Shown: positions 36,506 to 48,652, counted from the first letter of the stretch. The stretch: 64,000 nucleotides of DNA from Lutraria lutraria (GCA_964023205.1 OZ026833.1:47928441-47992440), one strand, 5' to 3'. Translations and numbers: made by a program. Notes: generated from the letters alone by a model not told the origin.

Positions 36506-39500
36506 TTATCTCCCTTGTGCAATACCTTTACATAAAACAGGCCCGTTTTTATACAGTCTAACAAGAGGCCATACACAGTAATCATATAGTGTCAGCCCTG
36601 TGTCAGTATATGCTGAATACAGATCAGAATTAAACTTGGTTCCCTCTTGCTCTTTTGTGAGCCATTCTAGATGCATCGGTGGATCGTGGACATACATCAA
36701 CCATATAAGTTCTATAGCTTTCTCAGAGTATGTGATAAAATGGTTTCCAATCCCCGTAAACCTCCTCGGTAAAGATGTGCCAAGTTCTGAAGCTATTGCT
36801 CTTTTTATTTCCTGAAATACGCAAATATGCATGTTAAATAATCAACTGACGAAACTTTTTCATTGACTAAATATGCGTTCCAAGACGGCATCCGAGCACT
36901 GTGTTGCGCTTATGTGGTTTTAATTCTAATGAGTATGGTCATTGATTGGCTGATCAAAAAGTCTGGGGACATCTTACGGATTACGTTCTTTAATTCATTG
37001 GACATCATTATCGCCCATTCATATGCCGTCACAATGTGCCTCTAAAACCCGCTTCATGGGTCTAGTGGTTAAGGTCGCTTTTTTCGTCCGAAAACTTGAA
37101 ATCATTAAGATATACATTTTACTGCTTAAAATATGATTTATTCTAATATAGGCCTCGATGTGTGTTCGATCATTCAGAGATTGCAGGAAAATTAATAGAT
37201 AATTATCTAGTTGTACCTTTTGTAGCATAGGGACTGACATGACGGCTAGTTCTCTTCTGTAATCTACGAGCATATTTCTACCTTTCGTCACTATTTGTTC
37301 GTTTTTCTTTGCTAAACCTTCATCTGTCAGACACATCTAAAATGTACAAATTTGTTTATAATGTCATTTATAATTACATGTCTATTATTCATCTCATAAA
37401 AACGACTACAAACTAACAATTCTTAAAAATAACTCAAGCAGTTTGTAATAAGGAGACCCTGGTTAAACCAGTTACATATAGAATATGAATCAAGAACCAA
37501 TAATAAGAATAATGCATTAAATTCCGGACTGTTTCATTCTTTGACCACTTTTTCAGTAAAAGTGTAATGAATCTTTATCTTTAAATTGAACTACTAATGA
37601 ATAACTAAAGTTTAAAACGCATTATTTTGTTAACGAATAAAACACTATTATAGTGAATTTAGAAGATTTAGAAGTTAAACTATTTCCCCCTGGATAAGCG
37701 TTTCCTTATTTATTTCTTTGTTATTGATATATAGGGAAATCTGGATATAATCCTCTGTTCGGGTCCTTGGGGATTTCAATATAAACTTATTTTGCTGTGT
37801 CCTGTTCATGTGCGTAATCTTAATTTCCATCTCATCCTAAATCTCCCAATATGCTTACCTTATTCAAAGGATCACGTGACACCATGATCCCGACAACAGA
37901 ATTTTCAAGATCCGCTAATTGTTGCGTGGCAAGACTTGCGCATATAATAGACGCTTTCTGTAATGATAATAAACAAACAGCCATTGACGTCATGGATGCA
38001 TAAATAACCAAATATCTCCAAGGACCATGACATTATGTGCATATCACACATTTTTCTATTGTACTCATTTTCTTTGATCAACATAACAACCTGTTTATCT
38101 GATCATTTAATTACTTTTTATAAAAAAAAACATAAAAATATTTCTCTACTTGAGTATTGTATGACGCTTATATGAACTTTTTTTCCTCCAGTACCGAAGA
38201 GCATAAATACATTGAGTGTTTCCGTACCTACTCCTACCTCAATCTTATTTTCATAATTATTCATATCATATATCATTCGATACTTCAGAAAATAACAAGT
38301 AAAGTATATGTGTGTGTAGTGACAATAAGTATTATCTGTAAATTTTATTACATACCACGATTAAATAAAAATCTAACCGATTTAAAATAAAAATCAGCGT
38401 TTCAGGGGAAAAAAATCACTAGCCGCTTTACTCCGCGAGTACGAAATCCAGCTAGCTTACACAAACGGAGAATGTCCAAATAATTTGGACAACACAAATT
38501 TATAAAAAAAAATAACATAAATATATTTGCATATACAATAGGCAAACATGCCATTTATACAGTTTATATATCATATAATACCGCAATAATCCACAGCATA
38601 TGACGAACGGTCTGTTTGTCACCCAGTGTGTTTTCAAGTTCATCATGAGCTGCCTTCCAGTGTGTCTTATACAACTTGGTGAAATTCTCAGCCAGAACAG
38701 CAGGGCTATGTGACACATACACAGCCTCATAGTTTGTGTTACCGTATGTCGGTCTTAGTGTGGTCATATATGTTAGTCTATGACTGGAAAGAAAATTATG
38801 AGTATGATATTGTGTATCAAATCTATTCCGGTCGAGGAAGTAGACGTGAAAACCGGATTCTTTAAAACTAGCCATTATAAAAAGCTCCACGTATCCACAC
38901 AGACTACTGAATCTACTGATCAAGAGGTGAGTTCCAAACTCGGGCGAGGCTCACACTGTCCGTGACAAATTTAACTCAAGAAGTTACATCCTATGAAAAA
39001 TTGTCCTCCACCTCTGAACGATGTGGGGTAGCTTGGTAGTAGCTTGTGGATAGAATGTGGTTAGTACTGGTTAAGGCCTAAATGGAATCCATGGGAGATG
39101 GTTAGGATAACTACCCGCCAAGACATAACTGAAATAATGTAGAAAATGTTGTTAAATCCGATGAGATAAATAAATAAATACTAAAAAATATGAATAGTCT
39201 ATACTCTAGAACAATTAATGTAATCATACATACGTGTTGTTTTCTTCATCTCCTGCTCCCGAACCATTGAAACGCTTTTTATCGTCCCGTTTACTGAATA
39301 CCGGTGATTTACGTCTGTGTACCGGTGATTTGCTTCTGTGTACTGGTGATTTGCTTCTGTGTACTGGTGATTGACTTCGATGTACCGGTGATTTACTTCT
39401 GTGTATCGGGGATTTACTTCTGTGTACCGGGGACTTACTTCTGTTCACAGGTGATTTACTCCTTTGCTTCGGTGACTTACATGTACTTCTGCTGTGTACA

Positions 39501-40883
39501 CGTGATTGACTTTTGTGTACAGGTGATGTATTTCCATGTACTGGTGATTTATCATTCCAGTTTCTACTATCATCTTCGTTTAATGTTTGGTTGGAAACTA
39601 TTTGTGTTGGTGTTGGCACAATGTCTTGCCGCACTGGAGGTTCCCAGCGCTCCTCAAATATTGAAGGCGGAGATTCATTCTAAAATCAGAAATTTATAAA
39701 ATTGTATGATATGTTTTGTTAATTATAGTGTAACGCGTTGTTAGGGTTGGCCGAGGTGTAACAAGGTTGAAATAAGTAGAAATTATGAGCACATTTCCAG
39801 TCAACAAACAATCTTACTGATGCAACACTGAGCTTCATAACATATATAACCTTAACGATTTAATATGTTATTTATTATTCTAAAGTTAAGATTGTAACTT
39901 GTAACTTCAATAAAACGGCATATATCACTGAGCTTTGTACATTACTTTTTATGCTGTTAATGTGGATTCTGCGTAAATGCTTTCTGCCAAGATGATATTT
40001 CCTACTTAGACACACTTCGTCGGGATGAAACAGTTCGAATTAAATTACAATGCATGTAATTTACATTTATAATACCTTTTACCAGAAGTTCATCTACAAA
40101 AGTATACAAACATGTAGTTCAATAATTGATTCCGTTGAAGTATTTATATCAGTTACTACTTAGAAAGTTTTGCCAGGAAACAAAGCGCCTCCGTGTTAGA
40201 ATGGTTATGGTCTCTGCCTAGTAATCATTTGTCGCTTGCCGTCGTGAGGGCGAATTCCATCCGGGACTTAAGTTCAAAAGTGAGGAAGCTGTCCAGCTAG
40301 CTTACTGAAGGTACTCATGTATACGCATGGGGTCTTCCTCCACCGTTAAATATGGAAAGGTTGCCAGGTTACCATGACTGTTTGTGCAACGTAATGTCCA
40401 TCGAGAAAAGAAACAACAAATTCCTAAGTCAAGCCATCGAACCTGGTCTGACGTCAATAGAGGTGCTGTGAAAGTGTATTTTTTAGGTATGAATTCCCAG
40501 TCTCTTAATTTAGACAATTTTATTATCATATAGATCTAGTTGTTTATGCACATATTCATGTACTACATAATATGTATAAAACATAAGTAACAACTCACCC
40601 GGTTAATTCTTTTCTTTGAGGTAAAATAACTCATCATTTCCTCGTGCTCTTTGTAGGCATCTCCAAGTAGTTCATTAGCTCTAGCAAATTTTGAATTTTC
40701 CACAAGTTCTATAAGGTCTAGAATTTTGTTAAAACTGACATCATCTCTCACGTCTGCTGGAAGTTCAGCTCTTGTATCTTCAAATTCCTTTTTAGCAATT
40801 CTGCATAGTTGAGGTGTTAACTTGAACATCTCTTTGCTTTGCATGTAGAATATCATTAAATGTATGCTTGATTTTGAAGACAT
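36506..40883 (-). CDS. Mitochondria-eating protein-like, copy 3, with SPVHRSK heptad array
   Basis: Six exons: 40599-40883, 39234-39679, 38582-38783, 37859-37957, 37217-37336, 36506-36811; phases agree, 485 residues. The start MSSKSSI was chosen over an upstream Met (40922) by analogy with MSQ/MSF starts of copies 1 and 4. Exon 1 is a helical, coiled-coil-like N terminus (LIELVENSKFARANELLGDAYKEHEEMMSYF). Exon 2 encodes about ten imperfect heptads of the type SPVHRSK plus related SPV units, rich in Ser-Pro. Exons 3-6 are the C-terminal module: LYKTHWKAAHDEL, helical segments, AIELIWLMYVHDPP, DYCVWPLVR, LCKGIAQGR. Ser-Pro heptads could be targets of proline-directed kinases (inference). Confidence 0.82.
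37047..37085 (+). repeat. Truncated SINE head
   Basis: 'tgggtctagtggttaaggtcgc' (22 bases with an A-box-like core) resembles the tRNA-derived heads of the SINEs here but no body follows. In the last intron of copy 3. Confidence 0.4.
38925..39178 (+). mobile_element. SINE 3' remnant with Meta-domain-like end
   Basis: 'ggttaggataactacccgcc', 'aagacataactgaaataatg' and 'gaaaatgttgttaaatcc' followed by (AAAT)n (39166-39180) resemble the 3' domain shared by bivalve Meta-type SINEs (from memory, not checked). The tRNA head is poor or missing. In intron 2 of copy 3. Confidence 0.5.
39294..39545 (-). repeat. Coding 21-bp minisatellite (heptads SPVHRSK)
   Basis: In-frame tandem repeat inside exon 2 of copy 3. 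The best units are nearly identical; outer units have decayed (SPVNRSK, SPKQRSK, SRVHSRS, SPVHGNT). All changes keep the frame. Confidence 0.9.
40183..40410 (+). mobile_element. tRNA-derived SINE, family 2
   Basis: Shares with 47028-47375 the head 'cctccgtgttagaatggtta', 'gtgaggaagctgtccagct', 'catggggtcttcctccaccg' and 'ccatgactgtttgtgcaac'. The A and B boxes are weaker here than in the second copy. Confidence 0.65.
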
Positions 40884-40924
40884 TTTTAAATTTCCCGGTT
40901 TTATAGTACAATGTATATTCACTT

Positions 40925-41379
40925 ATACTCTTGAAAATTTGTTTGTAACTGTGTTTAATATTAAACCACTTTCCATTTACATTTCTGTCAATGTATCACA
41001 AAACGTATTGTTATCGTATTTTTTGTTATTCTTTAAATGCTAATAATGATTTAATCCACTAGTTTTACTTTCAATTCGGTATGCCAATATTTTAACGTGA
41101 CTGCTTAATGACTGGCACTACATAAAGAGTAAACCAATGGAACAAAAGAAACCAGCCAAGCTTATATAACCATGAAGATAATTCTTTTGTCTTAATATTC
41201 AAACACAAGGACTTAAATAATGTGTCATTATGACTGGTAAGTAATATTATTCATTTCAATCACTGTGTAATGTTCTGCGTTATGTGCTTCAAAGTCATGT
41301 CTTAGGTTTACTCCCATATGTTCTATTGAGATATAGATTTAACTGTACTAATAGAGTCAAGTAAATTTCTATTATTGTA
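40925..41379. other. 5' flank of MIEAP-like copy 3
   Basis: Probable promoter region (minus strand). No clear TATA box or exon was recognised. Confidence 0.35.
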
Positions 41380-41599
41380 CGAGGGGTGATCCAGAAGTTC
41401 GTAAACAAGGCGTTTTATTAAGAACGGCCAAGTCTAACATTTACAAAATCTTAGAAATTCTGTTGCTTGTCCAATTATGACGATTTTTTCCAGAATTATT
41501 GATAAATGTACAGTGAGGTAGGAAACGGAATTTAACATTATTACGTATATTACTTTTTGATTAATAGATACTGTCTACGAATTTCTGGATCACCCCACG
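41380..41599. repeat. mariner-type MITE, 220 bp
   Basis: The ends CGAGGGGTGATCCAGAAGTT and GGATCACCCCACG with TA on both sides (41378-41379, 41600-41601) resemble mariner termini. Outer ~20 bp pair as inverted repeats. No transposase. Confidence 0.82.
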
Positions 41600-41720
41600 T
41601 ACAAGAGAAAAATCTACTTGAAGCGTTTCTGTAAAGGTTTATATGCCATCGATAGAGTGTTCCCTGTATTATCTGTCTCTGTATACTAATACAATCATGG
41701 TCAGCTAGCAAGTAAGTGTA

Positions 41721-41883
41721 ACCACACCAAAGCAACAACATTTTGAAGTAGCAAAATTATGTTGTTGTTGAGAGGTAGTTGCTGTAGAGAGGTTAAATTA
41801 ATAGTTAAATCGTAGGAAAACATCGCGCTGTTGTAGATTGGAGGTTGATGTTCAAGTGTGCCGACCTGGAGAGGTTGTAATGT
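41721..41883 (-). repeat. MITE family A, reversed copy
   Basis: 'accaaagcaacaac' at the left and 'gacctggagaggttgtaatg' at the right; the interior has 'aaaattatgttgttgttgag' and 'tagagaggttaaatt' in reverse order to 27405-27577. Confidence 0.7.
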
Positions 41884-42046
41884 ACTTCACGTTGGTGCCA
41901 AATTCAGGAATATACCTTTATTCATCCTCATACCATGTTCTGGATCATTCTTTGTTGTGCTTTTTTTCAAATTTCAAATATTTTACCATCTCATTTTTTT
42001 TGTATTTGCTTTCAAACATTTAAGTACTCAGACTTAGCTTACTAAC

Positions 42047-42212
42047 TACAATTCAACCTCTCCAAAGGAACATCCTTTTGGGAGTAGCAAGGTTGTTGCT
42101 CTAGAGGGGTTGAATTAATACATGTAGTTTTTTAACCTTGCGGCGAAAACATCATGCTGTTTGGAAGGGAAGTTTTTACTCAAGAGAAGGGCGCTCAGTA
42201 CAGGTTGTACTG
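42047..42212. repeat. MITE family A, copy
   Basis: Starts 'ctacaattcaacctctccaaag', ends 'caggttgtactg'. Interior rearranged but with 'gggagtagcaaggttgttgc' and 'ctagaggggttgaatt'. About 165 bases from the previous copy. Confidence 0.7.
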
Positions 42213-42545
42213 CGTATGGCATCGTGACAAAATACAAAACGTGATTCAAATTTTTTTTATTAGACGATGACAAACAAAGATACATGCTTTAATCACAGAT
42301 ACGCAAATAAATTAAGAGATGCTAAGCTAATTATACGTTCAACACGATATCTTTATATAATACACAAATAACACTCGTATAAACACATTCAGCATTCTAT
42401 TAGAACTCAACAGTGTACAGTACTAACACTAAAGTGAAACAGAATTCAGTGTAACCTTCAGGTGAAGCAAATGAAACTATTATTTATATAAGAACATAGA
42501 AGAATATCCAATGAAGACAGACTATCTCTGAACAATCCACTCGCT

Positions 42546-42724
42546 ACAGTCAAACCTGTTTAAGCGACGACCTACGAATAAAGGCCACTCTGTGAATGGA
42601 GGCCATTCTTTGAAAACTTGTCATTGATTGTCAAGAACTTAATGTCCTCCGAATAAAGGTCACCTGTTAATAAAGGCCACATTTTGTCTTTCACAAGAGT
42701 GGCCTTTGCTCACAGGTTTGACTG
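42546..42724. repeat. MITE family B, full copy
   Basis: 179 bp with TA on both sides and matching ends CAGTCAAACCTGTTTAAG and CACAGGTTTGACTG. The best-preserved member of the family in this window. Confidence 0.9.
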
Positions 42725-43088
42725 TATTATAGAAAGTCAATAGCTGAATTAATTTTCTGGAAGTTCTAACTAAAAGTACGCTAACAAACACAAAAGGTAA
42801 AAAATGATACATTTATATATAATATTCTCCTGCGACTAAATACCACTTGATCTTTTTCCAATTCAAGCATTTGCTGTATTTAGCCTCTGAATTCAAACCA
42901 CCAATGATACAAACCAGTTGTTATTATGTCAAACATTGCTTTATAAAACATGTTTGATTATATATCATTGTATCGTGTGTTGGGCTAGATAACCTAACTT
43001 TTGTTAACGGTTCTGTTGTTGCAATATGTACCTCGCATCTTTTGCAGCAATGCAACAAAACATAACTGTCATTTAAATCTATGACAGT

Positions 43089-46000
43089 TTAGATTCCTTG
43101 AGCCACACCTTTAGATAATATTGTTCCATTCCTGCCTTGTCTGAGCATCGGCCATACACCATAATCATACACATTCCCAGGCTTTGTGTAAACATTATAA
43201 TGTTCATGGTCGAATCTGGCTCCTTCTGACTCGCGGTTTACGTACTGTAGGATGATTGGTGGGTCTTGGACACACATGAGCCATACTAGTTCGGCACATT
43301 TATAAATGTATGCAGTTAAGCGAGATGAGTCAGCTAAGTATAACTTCGGGAAGTTAAACATTTCAACAAGCGCCTTTGATAATTTGTCTCGACATTCCTG
43401 AAACAAGAGCAATTGAATGTAGTACGTAATTTTTGATTTTTAAATATCATATCACAGGATATACAACAGATTTACAGATTTCTACACAAATTCCTTCCAC
43501 AACAATTACAGATTATAAAATTAATAAATAAACTTATAAAATCCTATCGTATATTATGTTCACAGATTTTTGAATCCCATTTGAAACAAGCTAGCTTAAT
43601 GGGCTATCCAATGATGAACATAAAGCATACTTGGTTCAAAGATGTGACTCGATCGATCAGTTATGGATAAAAGGGGTTTGCTAGTGGAACCGTATACAAG
43701 TATTTGATATACATTTCAACCCCTCCAAAGCAACAATCTCCTTGCAACAACAGAGTTTCCCTCTCCAGAGCAACAACAACAACTTCTCAACTACTCCAAA
43801 AGGGTGCTGCTTTGGAGAGGCGGCACTGTAACTTACCTCTTTTATATAAGGTATTGACAACAGTGATGTCTGTTTTCTGTATTGTTGTAAGAGATTTCTA
43901 GATGTGGGTATTGTGTCACCCAGCTGACGTGGCATATAGCCTCCCCGCTGTACAAATAAAACATGAAAACTTTCAATGAACAAATGCATACTTATACTAC
44001 CAATATGTGCTTCTAATATATGATAAATTGCAATTTAAGATGTTATAAAAACAGGTTTAGACAATGAGACGCAACAAATTGATAACATTTCTCTTTTTTA
44101 TATTCTCGCATTGAATTTTAATCCAAATTAGATTACATATATTCAAATCTCAATATTTCTAAAATCGTTGGTATTAAAAAAATTATTTATATGTATTCAA
44201 ATTTGAGCTGACTAAGAATTTAAATATTCAAGACAAAATATTTTAGTAGAGACACAATATCTGGTAATCTGATTGAAAACAGAATGTACAGTGTACATTA
44301 CATGTTCTACGCCAGGCGTAGTCATCAAACATAAGGCAGACTTTTCAAAATCTTTAATTTGTTTTTCTGAAACGTCCATGGCAATGGCCCATGCTTCCTG
44401 TAAAAGATAAAACACCACCAAACAATCAACATATCCACAGCAAAAGTTACCTTACCTTTTAATTACTGGCTTACCTTCACATGTAACCCTAACAACATGA
44501 CAACAAAACATTGTCCTTAACTAGTAAGACAAAAAAAAGTGATATCTCTATATGGTATATGTTGCAGCTGTGCAGAAAATGTCTCACCCAATGTTTGAAA
44601 CACCCACATCTATATTAGTCCCCCCTCCTGCAAAACTGTGTAAGTGTCATTGTCGATATTGTGTCTGTGAGCAGTACACCCCAATCCTATCAAACATTGT
44701 TTAAATACACACAAAACCATCATAGTTTATATACTAATAAATGAGACATGACTGACACCCACAGCAGGCAGTTTGCACAAACTTCGTGTTGTAGTGGTGC
44801 GATCTACTTGCTACATAAGACAACTATTACATTTTCATCGCCAGGGACAGGACTGGCCATGACTTCAATTGCTTGTTTCTCTAGTCCGTATAATTGTCTA
44901 TCCGCTATTTCATTTGCTATCAATGATGCTTCCTATATAATATTACAATTTAAAAAAGACAACGATAAAATGTTGGATAAAAATACTTTCACTTTTCATT
45001 TCAATTCAATTTTTCGTGTTCAAACAAGCAAGAACATCATAACAACGCCATAGAAATTTTATTTTGTAAATATTTGCATGTAGGAGTTAAAAAAATGATA
45101 CAAAGAATATAATATATTTAAATAGAAATGTTTGTATTCCAATAAAGTTGATCGTGAACTTAAATGCCGTACGGAATCAATTACTATGTTTACTTTCTGT
45201 ATCACAAAACATATAACCAATGAAAATATGTTCGCCAAATGTTTTCAAATAATATGAATTAAATACATCTGTACCGTAACAATCCAAAGAAGATGTTTGA
45301 CAGTTTTTTCGGATCCAAAGTCTTTACAAATTTCATCGTAAGCATCTGCCCATTCGTTAGTGTAGACGTCCTTGAATTTTCTAACTATTTCACTCGGTCT
45401 ATAATCAACGTCAGGTGTTTCGATATGCCGCTGATGTGACGATTTTCTACTGGAAACAAAACAGAATACACATTGAATCAGAACCATAGACCTAACAGAT
45501 TTCGCCAACCTGGCATATCTTGTATATAAAGATAATTATTATTTGTGACACTATAATTGCCGTCCACAATTAAGTTATACTTATCACTATTCTGAACATA
45601 AAGTTATGATTCTTAAGATGTTAGCTTTTTGAATTTAGTAATACAGAACAATTGATAAAATGAAAGTAAAATATAAGAAATAAAATCATTTACTCCAAGA
45701 CAGTAATTAAATTACATAAGGCCTTCCTTTAGCCACATCTCAATACGCTTTTTTTGTTTTCTTGTAATATCATTGAAAAAATACTGTGCAACATCTATGT
45801 ATGTACTTCGCGATTAAAAAGAAAATTTCGGAATGTTTTGGTGCAAGTTTCACTGATAAGACATCAATCTAGGTAAAAGGTAAAATAAGACCTATTTTAA
45901 TTTAACATCTGAAAAAGCAAATGGGGTTTTAATTGATTTATCTAGACTGTAAACTTGAGCCAGATGCTAAGGTGTCAAATCTAAACTAAGACCTACTAGA

Positions 46001-48639
46001 ACTAACCTTGTTTCACCTCTCTGTGTCGGTACATCGTCCCTTTCTCTGTATAAATCTCTCTCATTTAAAGATCCGAAGTTTTCTCTGTATCTTTCTTTAT
46101 CCTTTCTTTCATGAGTGTCAACTGGATATGTAGGAAATTCTTGTCTGTATGTACTGCTTCCAACTTTTTCAGATGACTTATCACCGTGTTCATGTCCCCA
46201 TAATGCTTTTGAAGAAGCCATTTGGTTTGTTGACGACATAACACGAGGTGAACGCTGTTCTGGTATGTTACTTCCGGATCGACTTCCACGGTCCACAGGA
46301 CTTGTTGCTCTCGGAGGGTCAAACCTCTGTTGTTGTTGTTGCTGCTGCTGCTGTTGCTGCTGTGGATCATGATGTTGTTGCCGCTGTTGATAATGACTGG
46401 ATGGATTCTCTTGAGAATTTATGCGCATATTTTCAAAGTTTTCCTGAAGTGTAACATTAAAGTCCAAATACCAAGCGAAAAATTAACAAACTCATTAATT
46501 AAAGTATCGACAATGGAGTGTTACGTAAGTTTTCAGTAAGCAATACGTTAACAATTTCTTCTTCAAACGTAACACTGTAGCAGCATCAATTAGTTGACTT
46601 GTGCCCGTAGTCAGAACAATTATTCCAATCAGTTAAATCAAAACATGAGAAATGTAATGGATTTTTATAAGCTTTAGTGATGCCTATCATTTTCATTTAC
46701 ATGCACGTAGTGTCGAATATGTAGTAAGATTTTACACCATCAATCTGAGAGATCAGTTTACAAACCATGTTTATACAATTTATGATGGATTAGAAGAGTA
46801 TGTTAATGTTAATACAGAAGATAAAGATGATAATGATGATGCTAAGTTTAACGTACAACATGATGATCATATGATGGACGTTCTGTGTGATATGGTGGGG
46901 ATAATGGACTTCTGTCATTCATTTCCTATATGGTAGAGAAAATAAAATGTGTTTGTTAACATACATATAAGGAAAGATGTGTTATAACGATGCGATAACA
47001 TATAAAATTAAAGTTGTTAGTGTAAGCTATGGACCTCCGTAGTCGAGTGGTAACGGTCTAGAACTGATTATCACTAGTCACTCATTGTTGTGAGTTCGAA
47101 TCCATGGACAAGATAAATCTCAAATGTGAGGAAGCTGTCCAACTGGTCAGCAATAATGGTAGATCGTTGGTTCTAACCCTATGTACGTCATGGGGGTTCT
47201 AACCCTATGTACGTCATGGGGGTTCTAACCATATGTACGTCATGGGGGTTCTAACCATATGTACGTCTTGGGTTTTCCTCCACCGTGAAAGCTGGAAAAT
47301 GCACCAAATGGCCATGGTTGTTTGTGCGACTTTAATGCCCAGAAAAAGGGTTAAACTAAATCTACCACCATTACATTTACGGAGTCGCGCAAAACTTCTA
47401 AAACATCAATAAAACAAAATATGAGTACGAGATCTAATGATCTGTCTGTTATGCTTATTACGTATCAAAAATAATATCACCATTTTTCTCACTTATTGAT
47501 ACAAATTAAGATCTATTTTTGTTAAAATGATTTCACTTAAAATACGAGTAACAGGGACATTTTGTTGCCTTACATATTGCCTATTCTGTGATCCATAATC
47601 CCGGCTTGTGGGAGGAGCGTGGCGATCTGGAGTGGTGACTTGACGGCCTGTATGAGGAGCTTGGCGGTCTGGTGTAGTGTTACGGTTTGCTGGTGAAGCC
47701 ACATTTCTCCTGTCTGGTGTGTATGTTTCTCTTGTACCTGTAAAATCTCCATTACGTCTTTCACTGTGAACGTTATCATTATGCACTGGTGGACCAGCTT
47801 GTCGATTAGGAGACTGAAATCAGAATCAGTAAATAATTAATATCAATAATCGATATTAATCAGTTTCAATTAAATATCAATCAGAATCAATAAAATATCA
47901 ATCAGGATCAATCATCTAACTTACTGATAGGACTCTCATACGACTTGTGTTATTTATTCATGATTACCTGGTAAAAAGTAAAAACAAATCTTTTAAAAAA
48001 GTTTATTAAAATATGTTTTTACTTTTTACCAGGTAATCATGGTTACAGGCATTTCTTATGTAATTAAAGTAAGATCTGTAATTATCTATAACTGCAAACT
48101 ATGACTTCTTTGAAATAGGTTTAAAATGAGAGATACAATTGAATGCATTGTTTCCACTTCCTTCTCATAGCTCACCTCTCTAATGATTTCTTTTTAGATT
48201 TAGTTGAAATAATAAAATCATGTTCAATATATTTGACATAACTTCCAAGAACTGAAAGAAGTTTATAACAGAACTATCTGACCATATATTTTCTTCTTGC
48301 CGGTAATAGGCTATGAAATGACTTATAACATACGTATGCATCACTGACCTCTTTCCTCACGTTAAATCCTTGTAGTTTACTTAACATATCTTCGTATTCC
48401 TTGATGGCAGTATCAACGAGTAGCTTCGCCTCACTGAATTTACCCATTTCAGAATAGTCTATTAGAAGCTTGAGGTTTTGGTAGCGATCAAGATCTTCTT
48501 CCAGTTTGTTCATATTGGTTGCATATTCTCTACGTACACAGCTAGTGAAGTTGGAAGACACATTGTGCCACAATGATTTACGAAGGTAAATAAAAAGCTT
48601 CTCAAGACTCGGAGAAGTCACTGGTCTGGTAAACGACAT
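43089..48639 (-). CDS. Mitochondria-eating protein-like, copy 4, with polyQ and a duplicated exon
   Basis: Eight exons: 48349-48639, 47574-47813, 46007-46443, 45275-45449, 44831-44932, 44302-44397, 43837-43947, 43089-43397; phases agree, 586 residues. Exon 1 (97 aa, MSFTRPVTS) is helical, ending GFNVRKE. Exon 2 is Arg/Pro/Thr-rich with four TPDR units. Exon 3 has an 11-Gln run and many charged residues. Exon 4 opens the C-terminal module (YTNEWADAYDEI). Exons 5 (EASLIANEIADRQLYGLEKQA) and 6 (EAWAIAMDVSEKQIKDFEKSA) look like tandem copies of one ancestral exon present once in copies 1-3. Exon 8 has CAELVWLMCVQDPP, YDYGVWPML and LSKGVAQGI. A GT-type donor at about 50156 may belong to a 5' UTR exon. 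Function by family: mitochondrial quality control. Confidence 0.82.
43712..43828. repeat. MITE family A copy touching the splice donor of copy 4 exon 7
   Basis: TA-flanked, ends CATTTCAACCCCTCCAAAGC and GCTTTGGAGAGGCGGCACTG. The right TA (43829-43830) directly follows the donor hexamer GTAAGT (43836-43831, minus strand), so the element starts at intron position +9. Confidence 0.85.
45622..45925. repeat. Dispersed repeat family E, copy 3
   Basis: Matches 30290-30600 over its full length and 1830-2110 in part. In intron 3 of copy 4. Confidence 0.7.
47028..47375 (+). mobile_element. tRNA-derived SINE, family 2, with internal repeats
   Basis: The head has A-box-like 'agtcgagtggtaacgg' and B box GAGTTCGAATCC (about 47092-47103). 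The body shares 'gtgaggaagctgtccaact' and 'cctccaccg' with 40183-40410. 'ggttctaaccctatgtacgt' with 'catggg' is repeated four times at 47169-47275. Confidence 0.8.
47959..48041. repeat. Perfect 28-bp inverted repeat in intron 1 of copy 4
   Basis: 47959-47986 and 48014-48041 are exactly complementary (core 'catgattacctggtaaaaag'), separated by 27 AT-rich bases. A strong hairpin in the pre-mRNA. No further element ends were seen. Confidence 0.9.
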
Positions 48640-48652
48640 TCTGGATCTTGGT

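Noticed and set aside
39304..39699. 131-residue Cys/Val/Phe-rich ORF
   Set aside because: Antisense shadow of the SPVHRSK repeat exon.
40563..40922. Upstream Met at 40922 as the start of copy 3
   Set aside because: Adds 13 residues (MNIHCTIKPGNLK) unlike the MS- starts of copies 1 and 4; not fully excluded.
46115..46539. ORFs with poly-Cys, poly-Val/Ala and poly-Leu
   Set aside because: Antisense readings of the CAG/CAA repeat that codes polyQ in MIEAP-like copy 4.
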